DNA of 64,000 nucleotides, from contig NZ_OY764058.1 of the NCBI RefSeq assembly GCF_963668085.1, forward strand, positions 248,001 through 312,000, in the 5' to 3' direction. The first letter of the stretch is position 1. Every line of letters starts with the position of its first letter. The translations under genes were made by a program, and so were the position numbers. The DNA is from an uncultured Ilyobacter sp. GTDB taxonomy: Bacteria > Fusobacteriota > Fusobacteriia > Fusobacteriales > Fusobacteriaceae. Below, piece by piece: positions 51,109 to 60,211 of the stretch. The notes beneath the pieces are model-generated. The model was not told the DNA's origin. It did no database searches and was given only the letters and a program-made list of their open reading frames with translations.

Positions 51109-53412
51109 GTGGTAAATATCAGGAAAAAAAGTTTAAAGGAGTTTTTATTTTATAGAATCATTCTCATGGTAATTATTCCAATGTTTATTGTGAGTTGTCT
51201 ATCTCTTTATATCTCAGTAAATAGTATAAAGGAAAGAATAGAGAGGAGAAATACTGCAATAAGGAACACGATTAACCATTCTGTTACTCATTTTGAAGAG
51301 GCTCTGCTGACAATAGATGAGCTTCTTACAGACGGTTCTTTAGGAGTAGTAAAAAATAATCATGATCTAAGGATATTAGAGAAAGCCAATCATACTTTTG
51401 AGAAACTTCAAATTTTAAATTTAGAAGGGGTTGTAGAGTATTCATCTGGTGAAGATGAAAATTTTGGGCTGGATTTATCAAACTTTGAATTTGTAAAAAA
51501 TGCCATAGAAGCGAACGGATTCTTTTGGTCAAATGTAATTTCCTCTTTTAAAGATCAGTCTCCAGAAATCATGATTGCCAAAAGATTTGGAAGTGAAATT
51601 TTAGTTGGGTCTATAAATATAGAAGATTTTTATAGTTTAGTTCAGGGCACAGTAAAAAATACAGGGAGTAAGGTTGCCATTTTAGACACTGATGGGAATA
51701 TAGTTATAAATATTCTAAAGGGTTTAGATATACAAAAAGACACTCTAAATTTTGACTATGTGTATAAGTCTGAAAATCAGGAAATGAAAAAAAGGAGCTT
51801 TCTAAAAGGCAGAGATAAATTTGACGTAATACAAAGTTATGGAAAGATAGATAAGACTGGATGGGATATAGTTATTATAGAAGAGGGAAACAGGGGCTTT
51901 ATTTTAGCATGGGATTTTTATAGGCACCTGGTCCTGGTGATCTCCTTATTTACACTTGGGATGATTTATCTTTCTCATCTTGCAATATCTAGATTTACAG
52001 GAGACATGAAAAAACTGAACACCATATCCGAGAAGGTAGCAGCTGGAAAACTTCCAAAAATGTTGAAATATGAACTGTTAGAAGCAGAAGAATTGGCCTA
52101 TAGATTCTTACTAATGGGAGAGGTACTCCTAAAAAGAGAGGAAAGCATAAAGGAAGAGACCAACTTTCTGGAAAATCTTTTGGAGGCCATACCTAATCCG
52201 GTTTTTTATAAGGATAAAAATCACGTCTATCTAGGCGGAAATAAGGCTTTTGCAGATTATCTTGGGATAGAAAAACATGAGATTGCAGGGAAAACAGTCT
52301 ATGATGTTGCTCCTGAAGATATGGCTGATATATATATGGAAGCAGATGACAAGATCTTAGAGGCAGGCGAGACCCAAGTGTATCAGGGTCAGGTTATAGA
52401 CTCTGATAACAAGACAAAAGATGTTAAATTTTATAAATCTGTATTTAAAAATTCTGAAGGGGAAAAATTGGGCATAATCGGGGTTATGCTAGACGTTACA
52501 AATTTGAAAGAAGCAATAAGAACCTCTGAGAAAAAAGAAAAATTACTAGAGAGTCTTTTATACACCATCCCACTTCCGACTTTTTACCAGGATAAAGATG
52601 GACGATATATAAATTGCAACAGGGCCTTTGAGGATATTGTGGGCAAAAAAAAGAATGACATACTAGGTAAGTGTCATTTGGAAGTATGGGAGAATAATTT
52701 TACTGATTATTGTAATGTTAAAGACAAAGAACTCATGAAAGAACAGAAACTTCAGAAGTTTGAATATAATATAATAGATCAAAGTGGAGAAAAAAGGATA
52801 CTGGTATTTGATAAAACTGTTTTTCATAATGAAAATAAAGAAGTAGGTGGAATTATAGGGGTTATGTCAGATATAACTGAAATAAGAAAACTTCAGGATG
52901 AATTGAAAAAAATATCTGTCAAAGACAGCCTCACAGGAATCTACAACAGACGTGGTTTTGAAGAGATGTCCAATAGGAACTTAAAAGATTCTTTGAGAAA
53001 TAAAAATAATGTTTCAATAATTATGGTAGATATAGATAGATTTAAGCTTTATAATGACACCTATGGACACCAGGCTGGAGATGAGTGTCTGAAGGAAATA
53101 GCAGAAAAATTGGAAGAATCATGCAAAAGATCTATGGATATTGTGGCCCGTTATGGTGGGGAAGAATTTATAATTCTTCTTCCAGATACAGACCTAGACG
53201 GGGCTCGGATGGTAGCCAAAAAAATAAATAAAAATATCCAGGATATGAAGATAGAACATGTGAAATCAGAACATGGGGAAATAGTCACCGTGAGTATAGG
53301 GGTGGCCTCAGATATTCCTAAAGATGAAAAAAGTTTAGAAAAACTAATAGGTCTGGCAGATAAGATGCTTTACTTGGCAAAAGAGAGCGGACGAAACAGA
53401 GTCGAGGGGTAG
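51109..53412 (+). CDS. Membrane diguanylate cyclase with CACHE-PAS-PAS-GGDEF
   Basis: This 767-residue protein has a membrane segment near 18-38, a periplasmic CACHE-like region to about 285, a second segment near 290, two PAS domains (about 355-470 and 480-600) and a GGDEF domain with intact RYGGEEF. It makes c-di-GMP. The start is uncertain: a GTG at 51109 overlaps the only purine-rich site. It pairs with the orphan binding protein upstream. Confidence 0.9.
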   Translation: MVNIRKKSLKEFLFYRIILMVIIPMFIVSCLSLYISVNSIKERIERRNTAIRNTINHSVTHFEEALLTIDELLTDGSLGVVKNNHDLRILEKANHTFEKLQILNLEGVVEYSSGEDENFGLDLSNFEFVKNAIEANGFFWSNVISSFKDQSPEIMIAKRFGSEILVGSINIEDFYSLVQGTVKNTGSKVAILDTDGNIVINILKGLDIQKDTLNFDYVYKSENQEMKKRSFLKGRDKFDVIQSYGKIDKTGWDIVIIEEGNRGFILAWDFYRHLVLVISLFTLGMIYLSHLAISRFTGDMKKLNTISEKVAAGKLPKMLKYELLEAEELAYRFLLMGEVLLKREESIKEETNFLENLLEAIPNPVFYKDKNHVYLGGNKAFADYLGIEKHEIAGKTVYDVAPEDMADIYMEADDKILEAGETQVYQGQVIDSDNKTKDVKFYKSVFKNSEGEKLGIIGVMLDVTNLKEAIRTSEKKEKLLESLLYTIPLPTFYQDKDGRYINCNRAFEDIVGKKKNDILGKCHLEVWENNFTDYCNVKDKELMKEQKLQKFEYNIIDQSGEKRILVFDKTVFHNENKEVGGIIGVMSDITEIRKLQDELKKISVKDSLTGIYNRRGFEEMSNRNLKDSLRNKNNVSIIMVDIDRFKLYNDTYGHQAGDECLKEIAEKLEESCKRSMDIVARYGGEEFIILLPDTDLDGARMVAKKINKNIQDMKIEHVKSEHGEIVTVSIGVASDIPKDEKSLEKLIGLADKMLYLAKESGRNRVEG

Positions 53413-53512
53413 TATATAGTAAAAAAAAGGGATTATCAGTAAGCTGGTAATCCCTTTAGCTTTATTGGATTTAAATTTATCTATAATTTCATTAGAATTA
53501 AAAAAATATCTA

Positions 53513-54631
53513 TCAAAACAACTCTTTATAGATATTAAGTATCTGATCTTTTGAAAGTGGCATATAGTTGTTTGACAGCAGTCTTTGCTGTTTTTCAATT
53601 ATGCTTTCTGTAAATTCTAAAATTTCTTTTTCCTCCATGCCAAAGTTATTTAATTTATTCTTTTCCCAAACAAAATTTAATAACTTATCTAATTCCATAT
53701 AAACGTCGGAATCATCCTTTAAATCTAGTATTGAAATTACCAAGTCGTTAAACTTTTTGATCTTTCCGTCTGGAGCCATCTTTGTATAAGTTTTGAAAAC
53801 AGGTGTGAAAAATTCGTAGTTACATTCACCGTGGGCCACATGGTATTTCCCACCAAGTGGATAGGAAAGGGCGTGCACCGGGCCTACTCCTGTGTTTCCA
53901 AATGCTATACCGGCATAATTGCTTCCTATAAGAAAATCTTCTATGATCTCAGAATAATACTCCCTTCCCTTCTCAGAGATTTCCTTGTATCCCTTGAGGA
54001 TAAGCTCCATTGCCTTTTCTGAAAAAATATCTGTATAGGGGTTTGATCCAGGTGATACAAAGGATTCAGCAGCATGTACAAGGGCATCAAGGGTACTGAA
54101 TGCAAAAAAATTGTAAGGAATATTTTTTAGAAGTTCTGGTATAAGAACTGCGTAATCTGGCAGAAATTCATCTATCCCTATACCCATTTTTGTACCTTTT
54201 GACTTTATCTCTGCTACTGAATACGGGGTAACTTCACTTCCCGTCCCGCAAGTTGTGGGAATAGCAATAAGTTCTTTTATTTTCTTGAACTCGATTTTTC
54301 TCTCGAAGACATCAAGAGTATCACTCACATTGTCAAGGACTAAGAATTTGGCGATATCCATTACTGCCCCGCCTCCTATGGCTACTACTCTATCAAATTC
54401 ATTTTTAGCAGCCTCAGCAAGAACTTGATCTATAATTTCGTCAGAAGGTTCTCCCTCACCGTATTTTTTTGGAGATATAAATACACTTCTAAGATTCAAT
54501 TCTTTTATAAATTTATCATAAATAGAGTTATTTACTACTATCACGTCTTTATCATTGATACCAAATTCCTTAACAAATTCACTGAATTTATCAAATTTAT
54601 AAATTTCCGGTTGTAGTCTAAATAGTCTCAT
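53513..54631 (-). CDS. 4-hydroxybutyrate dehydrogenase
   Basis: This 372-residue iron alcohol dehydrogenase closely follows the clostridial 4-hydroxybutyrate dehydrogenase in order of conserved blocks: KYGEGEPSDE, VVAIGGGAVMDIAK, IPTTCGTGSEVT, the metal-ligand region STLDALVHAAESFVSPG, and VHALSYPLGGKYHVAHGE. It interconverts succinate semialdehyde and 4-hydroxybutyrate in fermentation. It is monocistronic. It differs clearly from the other iron alcohol dehydrogenase at 7.8-8.9 kb. Confidence 0.85.
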   Translation of the reverse strand: MRLFRLQPEIYKFDKFSEFVKEFGINDKDVIVVNNSIYDKFIKELNLRSVFISPKKYGEGEPSDEIIDQVLAEAAKNEFDRVVAIGGGAVMDIAKFLVLDNVSDTLDVFERKIEFKKIKELIAIPTTCGTGSEVTPYSVAEIKSKGTKMGIGIDEFLPDYAVLIPELLKNIPYNFFAFSTLDALVHAAESFVSPGSNPYTDIFSEKAMELILKGYKEISEKGREYYSEIIEDFLIGSNYAGIAFGNTGVGPVHALSYPLGGKYHVAHGECNYEFFTPVFKTYTKMAPDGKIKKFNDLVISILDLKDDSDVYMELDKLLNFVWEKNKLNNFGMEEKEILEFTESIIEKQQRLLSNNYMPLSKDQILNIYKELF

Positions 54632-54787
54632 AATATCCTCTCTTCACTTTTATTGTATATATTTTAGCTAAATTTTAGCTACTGTAAATAGTATAGCATT
54701 TCATTGTATATCTTTTGAAGTTTTGTTATATTTTTTTTAAATATTGTAAGGTTTGTTTGGATTTATTTACCAAAGAGTAAAATAATA

Positions 54788-54826
54788 AAAAGTGCCTAGG
54801 CAAGAGTTTTGCATGGCACTTTTTTA
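54788..54826. terminator. Bidirectional terminator of the small CxxC gene
   Basis: AAGTGCC and GGCACTT arms with inner GCAA/TTGC-like pairing and T-runs on both strands. It ends the minus-strand unit of the 31-residue protein. Confidence 0.75.
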
Positions 54827-54851
54827 TTGTTTGTTTAATTATAGACTTTTT

Positions 54852-54947
54852 TTATTTTGAATTAACTAATTTTTCCATTTTTTTAAACATAACGATACAT
54901 GCAGAACATTTTGTTACCAATCCTTCTGATACACATTTTTTACACAT
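54852..54947 (-). CDS. 31-aa double-CxxC small protein, paralogue 2
   Basis: From ATG 54945-54947 behind GGGGGG the product is 31 residues, starting MCKKC, then SEGLVTKCSACIVMFKKM, then a short tail. It has the same two CxxC pairs and spacing as the protein at 4099 and about two thirds identity over 26 residues. It has its own promoter of the five-copy family and its own terminator, so it is a complete single-gene unit. This context makes chance very unlikely. Function unknown; a metal or redox sensor tied to amino-acid catabolism is a guess. Confidence 0.8.
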   Translation of the reverse strand: MCKKCVSEGLVTKCSACIVMFKKMEKLVNSK

Positions 54948-54989
54948 TTTAAAGCCCCCCTGATTTTTTAAATTTATCTTATATGAGAT

Positions 54990-55055
54990 AGTTTAGTTTT
55001 TTTTGGATTAAAATACAATGGGCGTAAACCTGAAAAAAAATGTGCTATAGCACAA
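54990..55055 (-). promoter_or_regulatory. Five-copy regulated promoter element, copy 5 (small CxxC gene)
   Basis: On the minus strand TTGTGCTATAGCACAT (perfect 14-bp core palindrome, 55055 down), TTGTAT as -35 (55018-55013), 17 bp, and TAAACT as -10 (54995-54990). The small gene starts 43 bp on. It is divergent from copy 3. Confidence 0.72.
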
Positions 55056-55191
55056 TTGGCAGCTCTTTCAGACAAAAATTTCCAAGTAGGGGGATAAAAC
55101 AACGATATAAAGCATATCCTTCCTAGTTATTAAAAACAGTTGTATTAAAAATTTAGTAGTATCTTACTAGAAAAATTTTTTATTTTTCTTT

Positions 55192-55257
55192 TTGTGCTGA
55201 GACACAATAAATATAGGGCTAGGATACATTGTAATTTTAACCCTCAAGATTTAGAAT
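55192..55257 (+). promoter_or_regulatory. Five-copy regulated promoter element, copy 3 (aspartase)
   Basis: TTGTGCTGAGACACAA from 55192, TTGTAA as -35 (55229-55234), 17 bp, and TAGAAT as -10 (55252-55257). The aspartase start lies about 300 bp on, so the transcript has a long leader in which I see no clear gene. Confidence 0.7.
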
Positions 55258-55555
55258 ATGAAAATTAAAATGTTCTTTAAAGAGGGAAATAAAAAGGTCT
55301 AAAGAAACTGAAATTTTATGAAGAGTAAAATGAAGAAAAAAAATCTTTTTATATTATTTTGAATAAAATATATTCAAAAACTGTTGACTTAGTAATTTTT
55401 AGCTGGTATTATTGGCTGTAAGGAGAGGGTACTTGCTAAGGTTTGTATAAAAAAAGTGTTTAACTATTTATAAAATTATATATTTGGTCTAAAAGGTTGG
55501 CAAAGTCTTTGGTTATTGTTTTTGATCAGCGTAATTTATTATTGGAGGGATAGAA

Positions 55556-56971
55556 ATGACTAAATTCAGAACTGAATTTGATTCCATCGGAGGTATTCAA
55601 GTGCCTGCAGAGGCATATTATGGAGCACAGACCCTGAGAGGGAAAAATAATTTCCACATAACTGGTTACAAAGTTTCCCCATTATTTGTCAATTCAATGG
55701 CTATGGTCAAGAAGGCGGCAGCAATGGCCAATTACGAAGCGGGTGTCATTTCAAAGGAAGTTTCTGATGCGATAGTAACGGCAGGAGATGAAATTATTGC
55801 TGGGAAGATGCAAGATCAGTTTATTACTGATGCGATACAAGGCGGAGCCGGAACCAGCATGAATATGAATATGAACGAAGTAATTGCAAACAGGGCTAAT
55901 GAGATCCTTGGTGGGGAAAAGGGAGTCTATGATCTTGTACACCCTAACGATCATGTAAACTACTGTCAGTCTACAAATGACGTAATACCTACAACTGGAA
56001 AGTTGACAATCTTAAGAATGAGTACAAATCTTATTGTCAGTCTTGAAAAGTTATATGATTCCCTTATTGAAAAATCAAAGGAATTTGACGGTGTTATAAA
56101 GATGGGAAGAACCCACCTCCAAGATGCTATACCGATTAGATTGGGTCAGGAGTTTAGAGCTTATGCCCTACCGATAAAAAGGGATATAAACAGAATTAAA
56201 TCAGTTTTAGAAGATTTTAGATATGTAAACATGGGGGCTACTGCCGTAGGTACCGGACTTAATGCCGATGTAAGCTACGTGAAAAGTGTCGTAAGATTTT
56301 TATCAGAGGTAAGTGGAACAGATCTTTTCCAATCAGAAGACCTTGTAGATGGAACTAGAAATTTGGATGTCTTTGTATGGTTGTCGTCAGCACTAAAAAT
56401 ATGTGCTGTGAATCTTTCGAAAATGGTAAATGATTTGAGGCTTATGGCTTCTGGACCCACTGCAGGATTTAATGAGATAAATCTTCCTCAGATGCAGCCG
56501 GGGTCTTCGATAATGCCAGGGAAAGTAAATCCAGTTATTCTAGAGGTAGTAAACCAGGTATCTTTTCAGGTATTTGGAAATGACCTTACAATAACAAAGG
56601 CAGCAGAAGCAGGACAGCTCGAGCTAAATGTATTTGAACCTGTTCTTTTCTTCAATTTGTTCCAGTCTATTGAGATACTGAAAAATGGAGTGGATACACT
56701 AGTTGAAAACTGTATAGAGGGAATAACGGCAAATGAGGCGAGATGCAAGAAGATGGTGGATGACAGTATAGGTATTCTGACTGCCTTAAATCCCCATATT
56801 GGATATAAAAACGCCTCAGAAATAGCCAAGGAGTCTCTGAAAAATGGAATTCCTGTGGCGTCACTTCTAGTTAAAAAAGGTCTTATTAGTAAGGCAGATA
56901 TAGAGGTTATACTAAATCCCTTTAACATGACTAACCCTGGAATATCGGGGAAAGAGCTTTTGTCAAAATAA
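55556..56971 (+). CDS. aspA: Aspartate ammonia-lyase (aspartase)
   Basis: The enzyme splits aspartate to fumarate and ammonia. The superfamily signature GSSIMPGKVNP (near 320) is intact, as are THLQDA and the TSTND-like STNDVIP block; 471 residues is normal. Among fumarase/aspartase members the N-terminus (EFDSIGGIQVPAEAYYGAQT) fits aspartase. It has copy 3 of the regulated promoter and ends at a strong terminator. Confidence 0.93.
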   Translation: MTKFRTEFDSIGGIQVPAEAYYGAQTLRGKNNFHITGYKVSPLFVNSMAMVKKAAAMANYEAGVISKEVSDAIVTAGDEIIAGKMQDQFITDAIQGGAGTSMNMNMNEVIANRANEILGGEKGVYDLVHPNDHVNYCQSTNDVIPTTGKLTILRMSTNLIVSLEKLYDSLIEKSKEFDGVIKMGRTHLQDAIPIRLGQEFRAYALPIKRDINRIKSVLEDFRYVNMGATAVGTGLNADVSYVKSVVRFLSEVSGTDLFQSEDLVDGTRNLDVFVWLSSALKICAVNLSKMVNDLRLMASGPTAGFNEINLPQMQPGSSIMPGKVNPVILEVVNQVSFQVFGNDLTITKAAEAGQLELNVFEPVLFFNLFQSIEILKNGVDTLVENCIEGITANEARCKKMVDDSIGILTALNPHIGYKNASEIAKESLKNGIPVASLLVKKGLISKADIEVILNPFNMTNPGISGKELLSK

Positions 56972-57002
56972 AATATAGCTTTAGAATATATCTTGTAGAT
57001 TT

Positions 57003-57044
57003 GATATTAAAAAAGAGATTCTTTGGAATCTCTTTTTTAATATC
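57003..57044 (+). terminator. Terminator of aspA
   Basis: GATATTAAAAAAGAGATT pairs over 18 bp with its complement around CTTTGG. The A/T arms make it usable from both sides. Confidence 0.8.
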
Positions 57045-57237
57045 GCGGAATTTTTTTACGGTAAATTAAGATAGTATTTCTTTAGTATGCAAGACATTAG
57101 TTAAAAATAAAAAAAATATTGTATCATATTGTCTATAATGGTCATCTTTTGTCCCCAGTGGAATATATTTATAGCAATTTATTATTTGAACTGGAATTTT
57201 AACAAATTTTTAAATTTTAGATTTGGGGGGATTAAAA

Positions 57238-58617
57238 ATGATCAGTGAGGAGTATAAGCTTTACGAGAAAAAAACTGGTAATTCTAAAAAAATGTATGAA
57301 AAGGCCTGCGAAGTTATACCTGGGGGAGTTTCAGCAAATATTAAATATTTTGAGCCTCATCCGATAGTGATGGAAAAGGCTGATAAATCAAGGCTTTATG
57401 ATGTAGATGGAAACGAATATGTCGATTATTTGCTTTGTTATGGGGCTATGATATTAGGTCATGGAAATGCAAGTGTAACTGAAGCTGTAAATAATCAGCT
57501 ACAGGTCAACGGAACTGCGATATTTGGTACTCCTCACGTAAATGAAACAACTATGGCAAAAAAAATTATCGAATTATTTTCTGGTATAGAGATGGTAAGG
57601 TTTACCAATTCAGGGACAGAGGCAACTTTATTTGCCATAAGAATGGCAATGGCTTATAATGGAAAATCTAAAATTGCAAAATTTGAAGGACATTATCATG
57701 GGGGTTATGATCAGGTTTTATTGAGTGTACACCCAGATATAAAAAGAGCTGGTGATGCGAAAGAGCCTAAAACAATCAAAGAATCAAGAGGAATCTCTGA
57801 TTACTATGTAAACAACACTGTGATTTTACCTTTTAATGATATAGAATCAACCAAAAAAATACTAAAAAAACATGCAGATGATATCTCAGCAGTAATTATG
57901 GAGCCTGTACAAAGTGGATTTATTCCTGCAGATATAGAATTTATGAAAGAATTGCGTAAGGTTACGGAAGAATTGGGCATTTTATTAATTTATGATGAGG
58001 TAAAAACAGGTTTTCGATTAACCCTAGGTGGAGCTCAAGATATTTACGGTATTAAGCCAGATATAACTTCACTGGGGAAAGTTTTAGGAGGAGGATTTCC
58101 AGTAGGAGCAGTGGGAGGGAAAAAAGAGGTGCTCGAAATTGTAAGTCCCACTGGATATGGAGATATATTAACACCTAGTGCAAACAATGATGATAAATCT
58201 CTAGGTCTTTTTCACAGCGGGACTTACAATGGGCATCCTACGGTGTTAGCTGCAGGTCTTGCAACTATCAACGAGCTAGAAAAAGATAATGTTATGAATT
58301 CCTTGTTTGAAAACACCAACTATTTAAGAAAAAAACTTGAAGAATTATACAAATCATATAATATTCCAATGCAAACAGTGGGTGTAGGCAGCATCTTTAA
58401 CATAGTCCTTACTGATAAAAAAATTAAAAATTATCGTGATATGAACTCAGCCGATACAGAACTTAGAAAAGAGATCGATTATGCTTTATTAGAATTAGGT
58501 ATTTATTCTAAGCCGCTAAATCGATATTCCATGTCAACAGCACACACTATTGATGATATAAACTTTACCATAGATGCACATGAAAAAGCTATAAAACGTG
58601 TTATGGGTCGACGTTAA
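57238..58617 (+). CDS. Class III aminotransferase, GSAM-like
   Basis: This 459-residue PLP enzyme resembles glutamate-1-semialdehyde aminomutase: IPGGVSANIKYF, RFTNSGTEATLFAIR, the cofactor Asp in LIYDEVKTGFR and the Schiff-base Lys in TSLGKVLGGGFPVGA. The start is ATG 57238 behind TTGGGGGG. No haem genes are near, and length exceeds the usual HemL by about 30 residues, so it is more likely a catabolic aminotransferase or mutase acting on an amino acid taken up by the TRAP system next door (inference). Confidence 0.78.
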   Translation: MISEEYKLYEKKTGNSKKMYEKACEVIPGGVSANIKYFEPHPIVMEKADKSRLYDVDGNEYVDYLLCYGAMILGHGNASVTEAVNNQLQVNGTAIFGTPHVNETTMAKKIIELFSGIEMVRFTNSGTEATLFAIRMAMAYNGKSKIAKFEGHYHGGYDQVLLSVHPDIKRAGDAKEPKTIKESRGISDYYVNNTVILPFNDIESTKKILKKHADDISAVIMEPVQSGFIPADIEFMKELRKVTEELGILLIYDEVKTGFRLTLGGAQDIYGIKPDITSLGKVLGGGFPVGAVGGKKEVLEIVSPTGYGDILTPSANNDDKSLGLFHSGTYNGHPTVLAAGLATINELEKDNVMNSLFENTNYLRKKLEELYKSYNIPMQTVGVGSIFNIVLTDKKIKNYRDMNSADTELRKEIDYALLELGIYSKPLNRYSMSTAHTIDDINFTIDAHEKAIKRVMGRR

Positions 58618-59047
58618 TTAGTTTGGTACACATTATGAGTATAAATACTATATCAAAATATCATTTGTTTCATATATAAAAATTTTGTCTTATTTTGTCC
58701 GCATCAGTCATTAATTGTCCCGGATGTAATATAATTTATCAAATAGAAATTTATTTTAATTTTTATTTAAGTAAATGGCATCTTTGTAAGAAAAGATAAA
58801 GTTCAGCTTTATTTTACCCTTTAAAGATATAAAGTCATTTTACTTTCATTTTCTTTTTAAATGGGAGTAGTTTGACTTTTTTTTATTTGAAATATCTGAA
58901 TGAAATTTTATAAAAATGAAATTAAAAAATAACTTGTCTGAGTAAAAATATTAAATATTTAAGTGAATTTAATTTTAAACAAATTTAGTTTAAAAATAAA
59001 ATGGTGTGTATATAGCATGCCGGTATAAAATCAGAGGGGGGATATTT
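58618..59047. other. Non-coding AT-rich gap
   Basis: About 430 bp, very AT-rich, with no gene and no copy of the five-copy element. It should hold the TRAP promoter, but no clear boxes stand out. Confidence 0.4.
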
Positions 59048-60070
59048 ATGAAAAAGTTTTTATTAGGAACAGCGGTATCTTTAATTTTGGCACTTGGATT
59101 TGTAGGCTGTGGTGGTTCAGAAAAGTCAGACTCGGCAACAACCAATAAAAAACAGTTTGTCACCATAGGAACAGGTGGAGTAACAGGAGTTTACTATCCT
59201 ACAGGTGGAGCCATCAGTAAAATGATCAATAAAAAAGAAGACTACAACATCAAAGCTACTGTAGAATCTACAGCTGGGTCTGTATACAATATCAATGCAG
59301 TTTTAGCTGGAGATCTTGACTTCGGAGTTGCTCAGTCAGACAGACAGTATCAAGCTTATTTTGGTAAGGCTGAGTGGGAATCAAGAGGCGCCCAAAACGA
59401 TCTTAGATCGGTATTCTCAATTCACCCTGAGGCAATCACTCTTGTGGCATCATCAGAAGCAGATATAAATTCAGCAAAGGATCTAAAAGGTAAAAAAGTT
59501 AATATCGGAAATGTAGGATCAGGTCAGCTGCAAAACTCCTTAGATGTTTTAGGTACCCTTGGTTTCTCAGAAAACGATATAAAGGCAGAAAATGTTAAGG
59601 CTGTAGAAGCACCTGGATTACTTCAAGATGAGAGAATAGACGCATTTTTCTATACAGTAGGACATCCTAGTGGAGCGATCAAAGAGGCTACATCAGGAAG
59701 AGTAAAAGTTAAGATAGTTCCTATAAGCGGAAGTGAAATAGAAGAACTTATCAAAGAAAAACCTTACTATGCAAAGGCTAAAATTGAGGCAAAAAACTAC
59801 CCTAACGCAGTAAACGAAGAAGACATTGATTCAGTAGGGGTAAAGGCAACATTTGTAACATCGGCTAAGGAAAGTGAAGAAGTTGTATATGCCATCACTA
59901 AAGAAGTTTTTGAAAATTTTGAAGAATTCAAAAAACTTCACCCTGCATACTCTGTTTTAACAAAAGAAAGTATGTTACAAGGGCTATCTGCACCTCTTCA
60001 TAAAGGAGCTATAAAATATTATAAAGAAGCTGGGTTAGATAAATTTATTAATCCTGATCTAATAAAATAG
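59048..60070 (+). CDS. TAXI-family TRAP substrate-binding lipoprotein
   Basis: The lipobox LGFVGCGG near residue 20 shows a membrane-anchored lipoprotein. The body has the TAXI hallmarks: FVTIGTGGVTGVYYPTGGAI, the VESTAGSVYNINAV block and AQSDRQY. The start is ATG 59048 behind GGGGGG; 340 residues. TAXI proteins bind small organic or amino acids such as glutamate. It delivers to the fused permease encoded next. Confidence 0.92.
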   Translation: MKKFLLGTAVSLILALGFVGCGGSEKSDSATTNKKQFVTIGTGGVTGVYYPTGGAISKMINKKEDYNIKATVESTAGSVYNINAVLAGDLDFGVAQSDRQYQAYFGKAEWESRGAQNDLRSVFSIHPEAITLVASSEADINSAKDLKGKKVNIGNVGSGQLQNSLDVLGTLGFSENDIKAENVKAVEAPGLLQDERIDAFFYTVGHPSGAIKEATSGRVKVKIVPISGSEIEELIKEKPYYAKAKIEAKNYPNAVNEEDIDSVGVKATFVTSAKESEEVVYAITKEVFENFEEFKKLHPAYSVLTKESMLQGLSAPLHKGAIKYYKEAGLDKFINPDLIK

Positions 60071-60111
60071 TTTTAATACTGAAGATATATTGTAAATTGA
60101 ACTGCTTACAA

Positions 60112-60149
60112 AATAACCCCTGGTGCTTGTGTAAACAGGGGTTATTTTT
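60112..60149 (+). terminator. Hairpin/attenuator between TRAP binding protein and permease
   Basis: AATAACCCCTG (60112-60122) and CAGGGGTTATT (60136-60146) form an 11-bp perfect stem followed by TTTT. Partial read-through here would give more binding protein than permease. Confidence 0.75.
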
Positions 60150-60211
60150 ATAAAAAAAATTAAGATGTTTTACTATAGAAAAAATCAATAAATTTCAGAA
60201 AGGAGAGAGTG

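Noticed and set aside
57238-58617. Calling this aminotransferase hemL
   Set aside because: It has the fold, but no tetrapyrrole genes are near, it is longer than usual, and it sits with transport and amino-acid catabolism genes.
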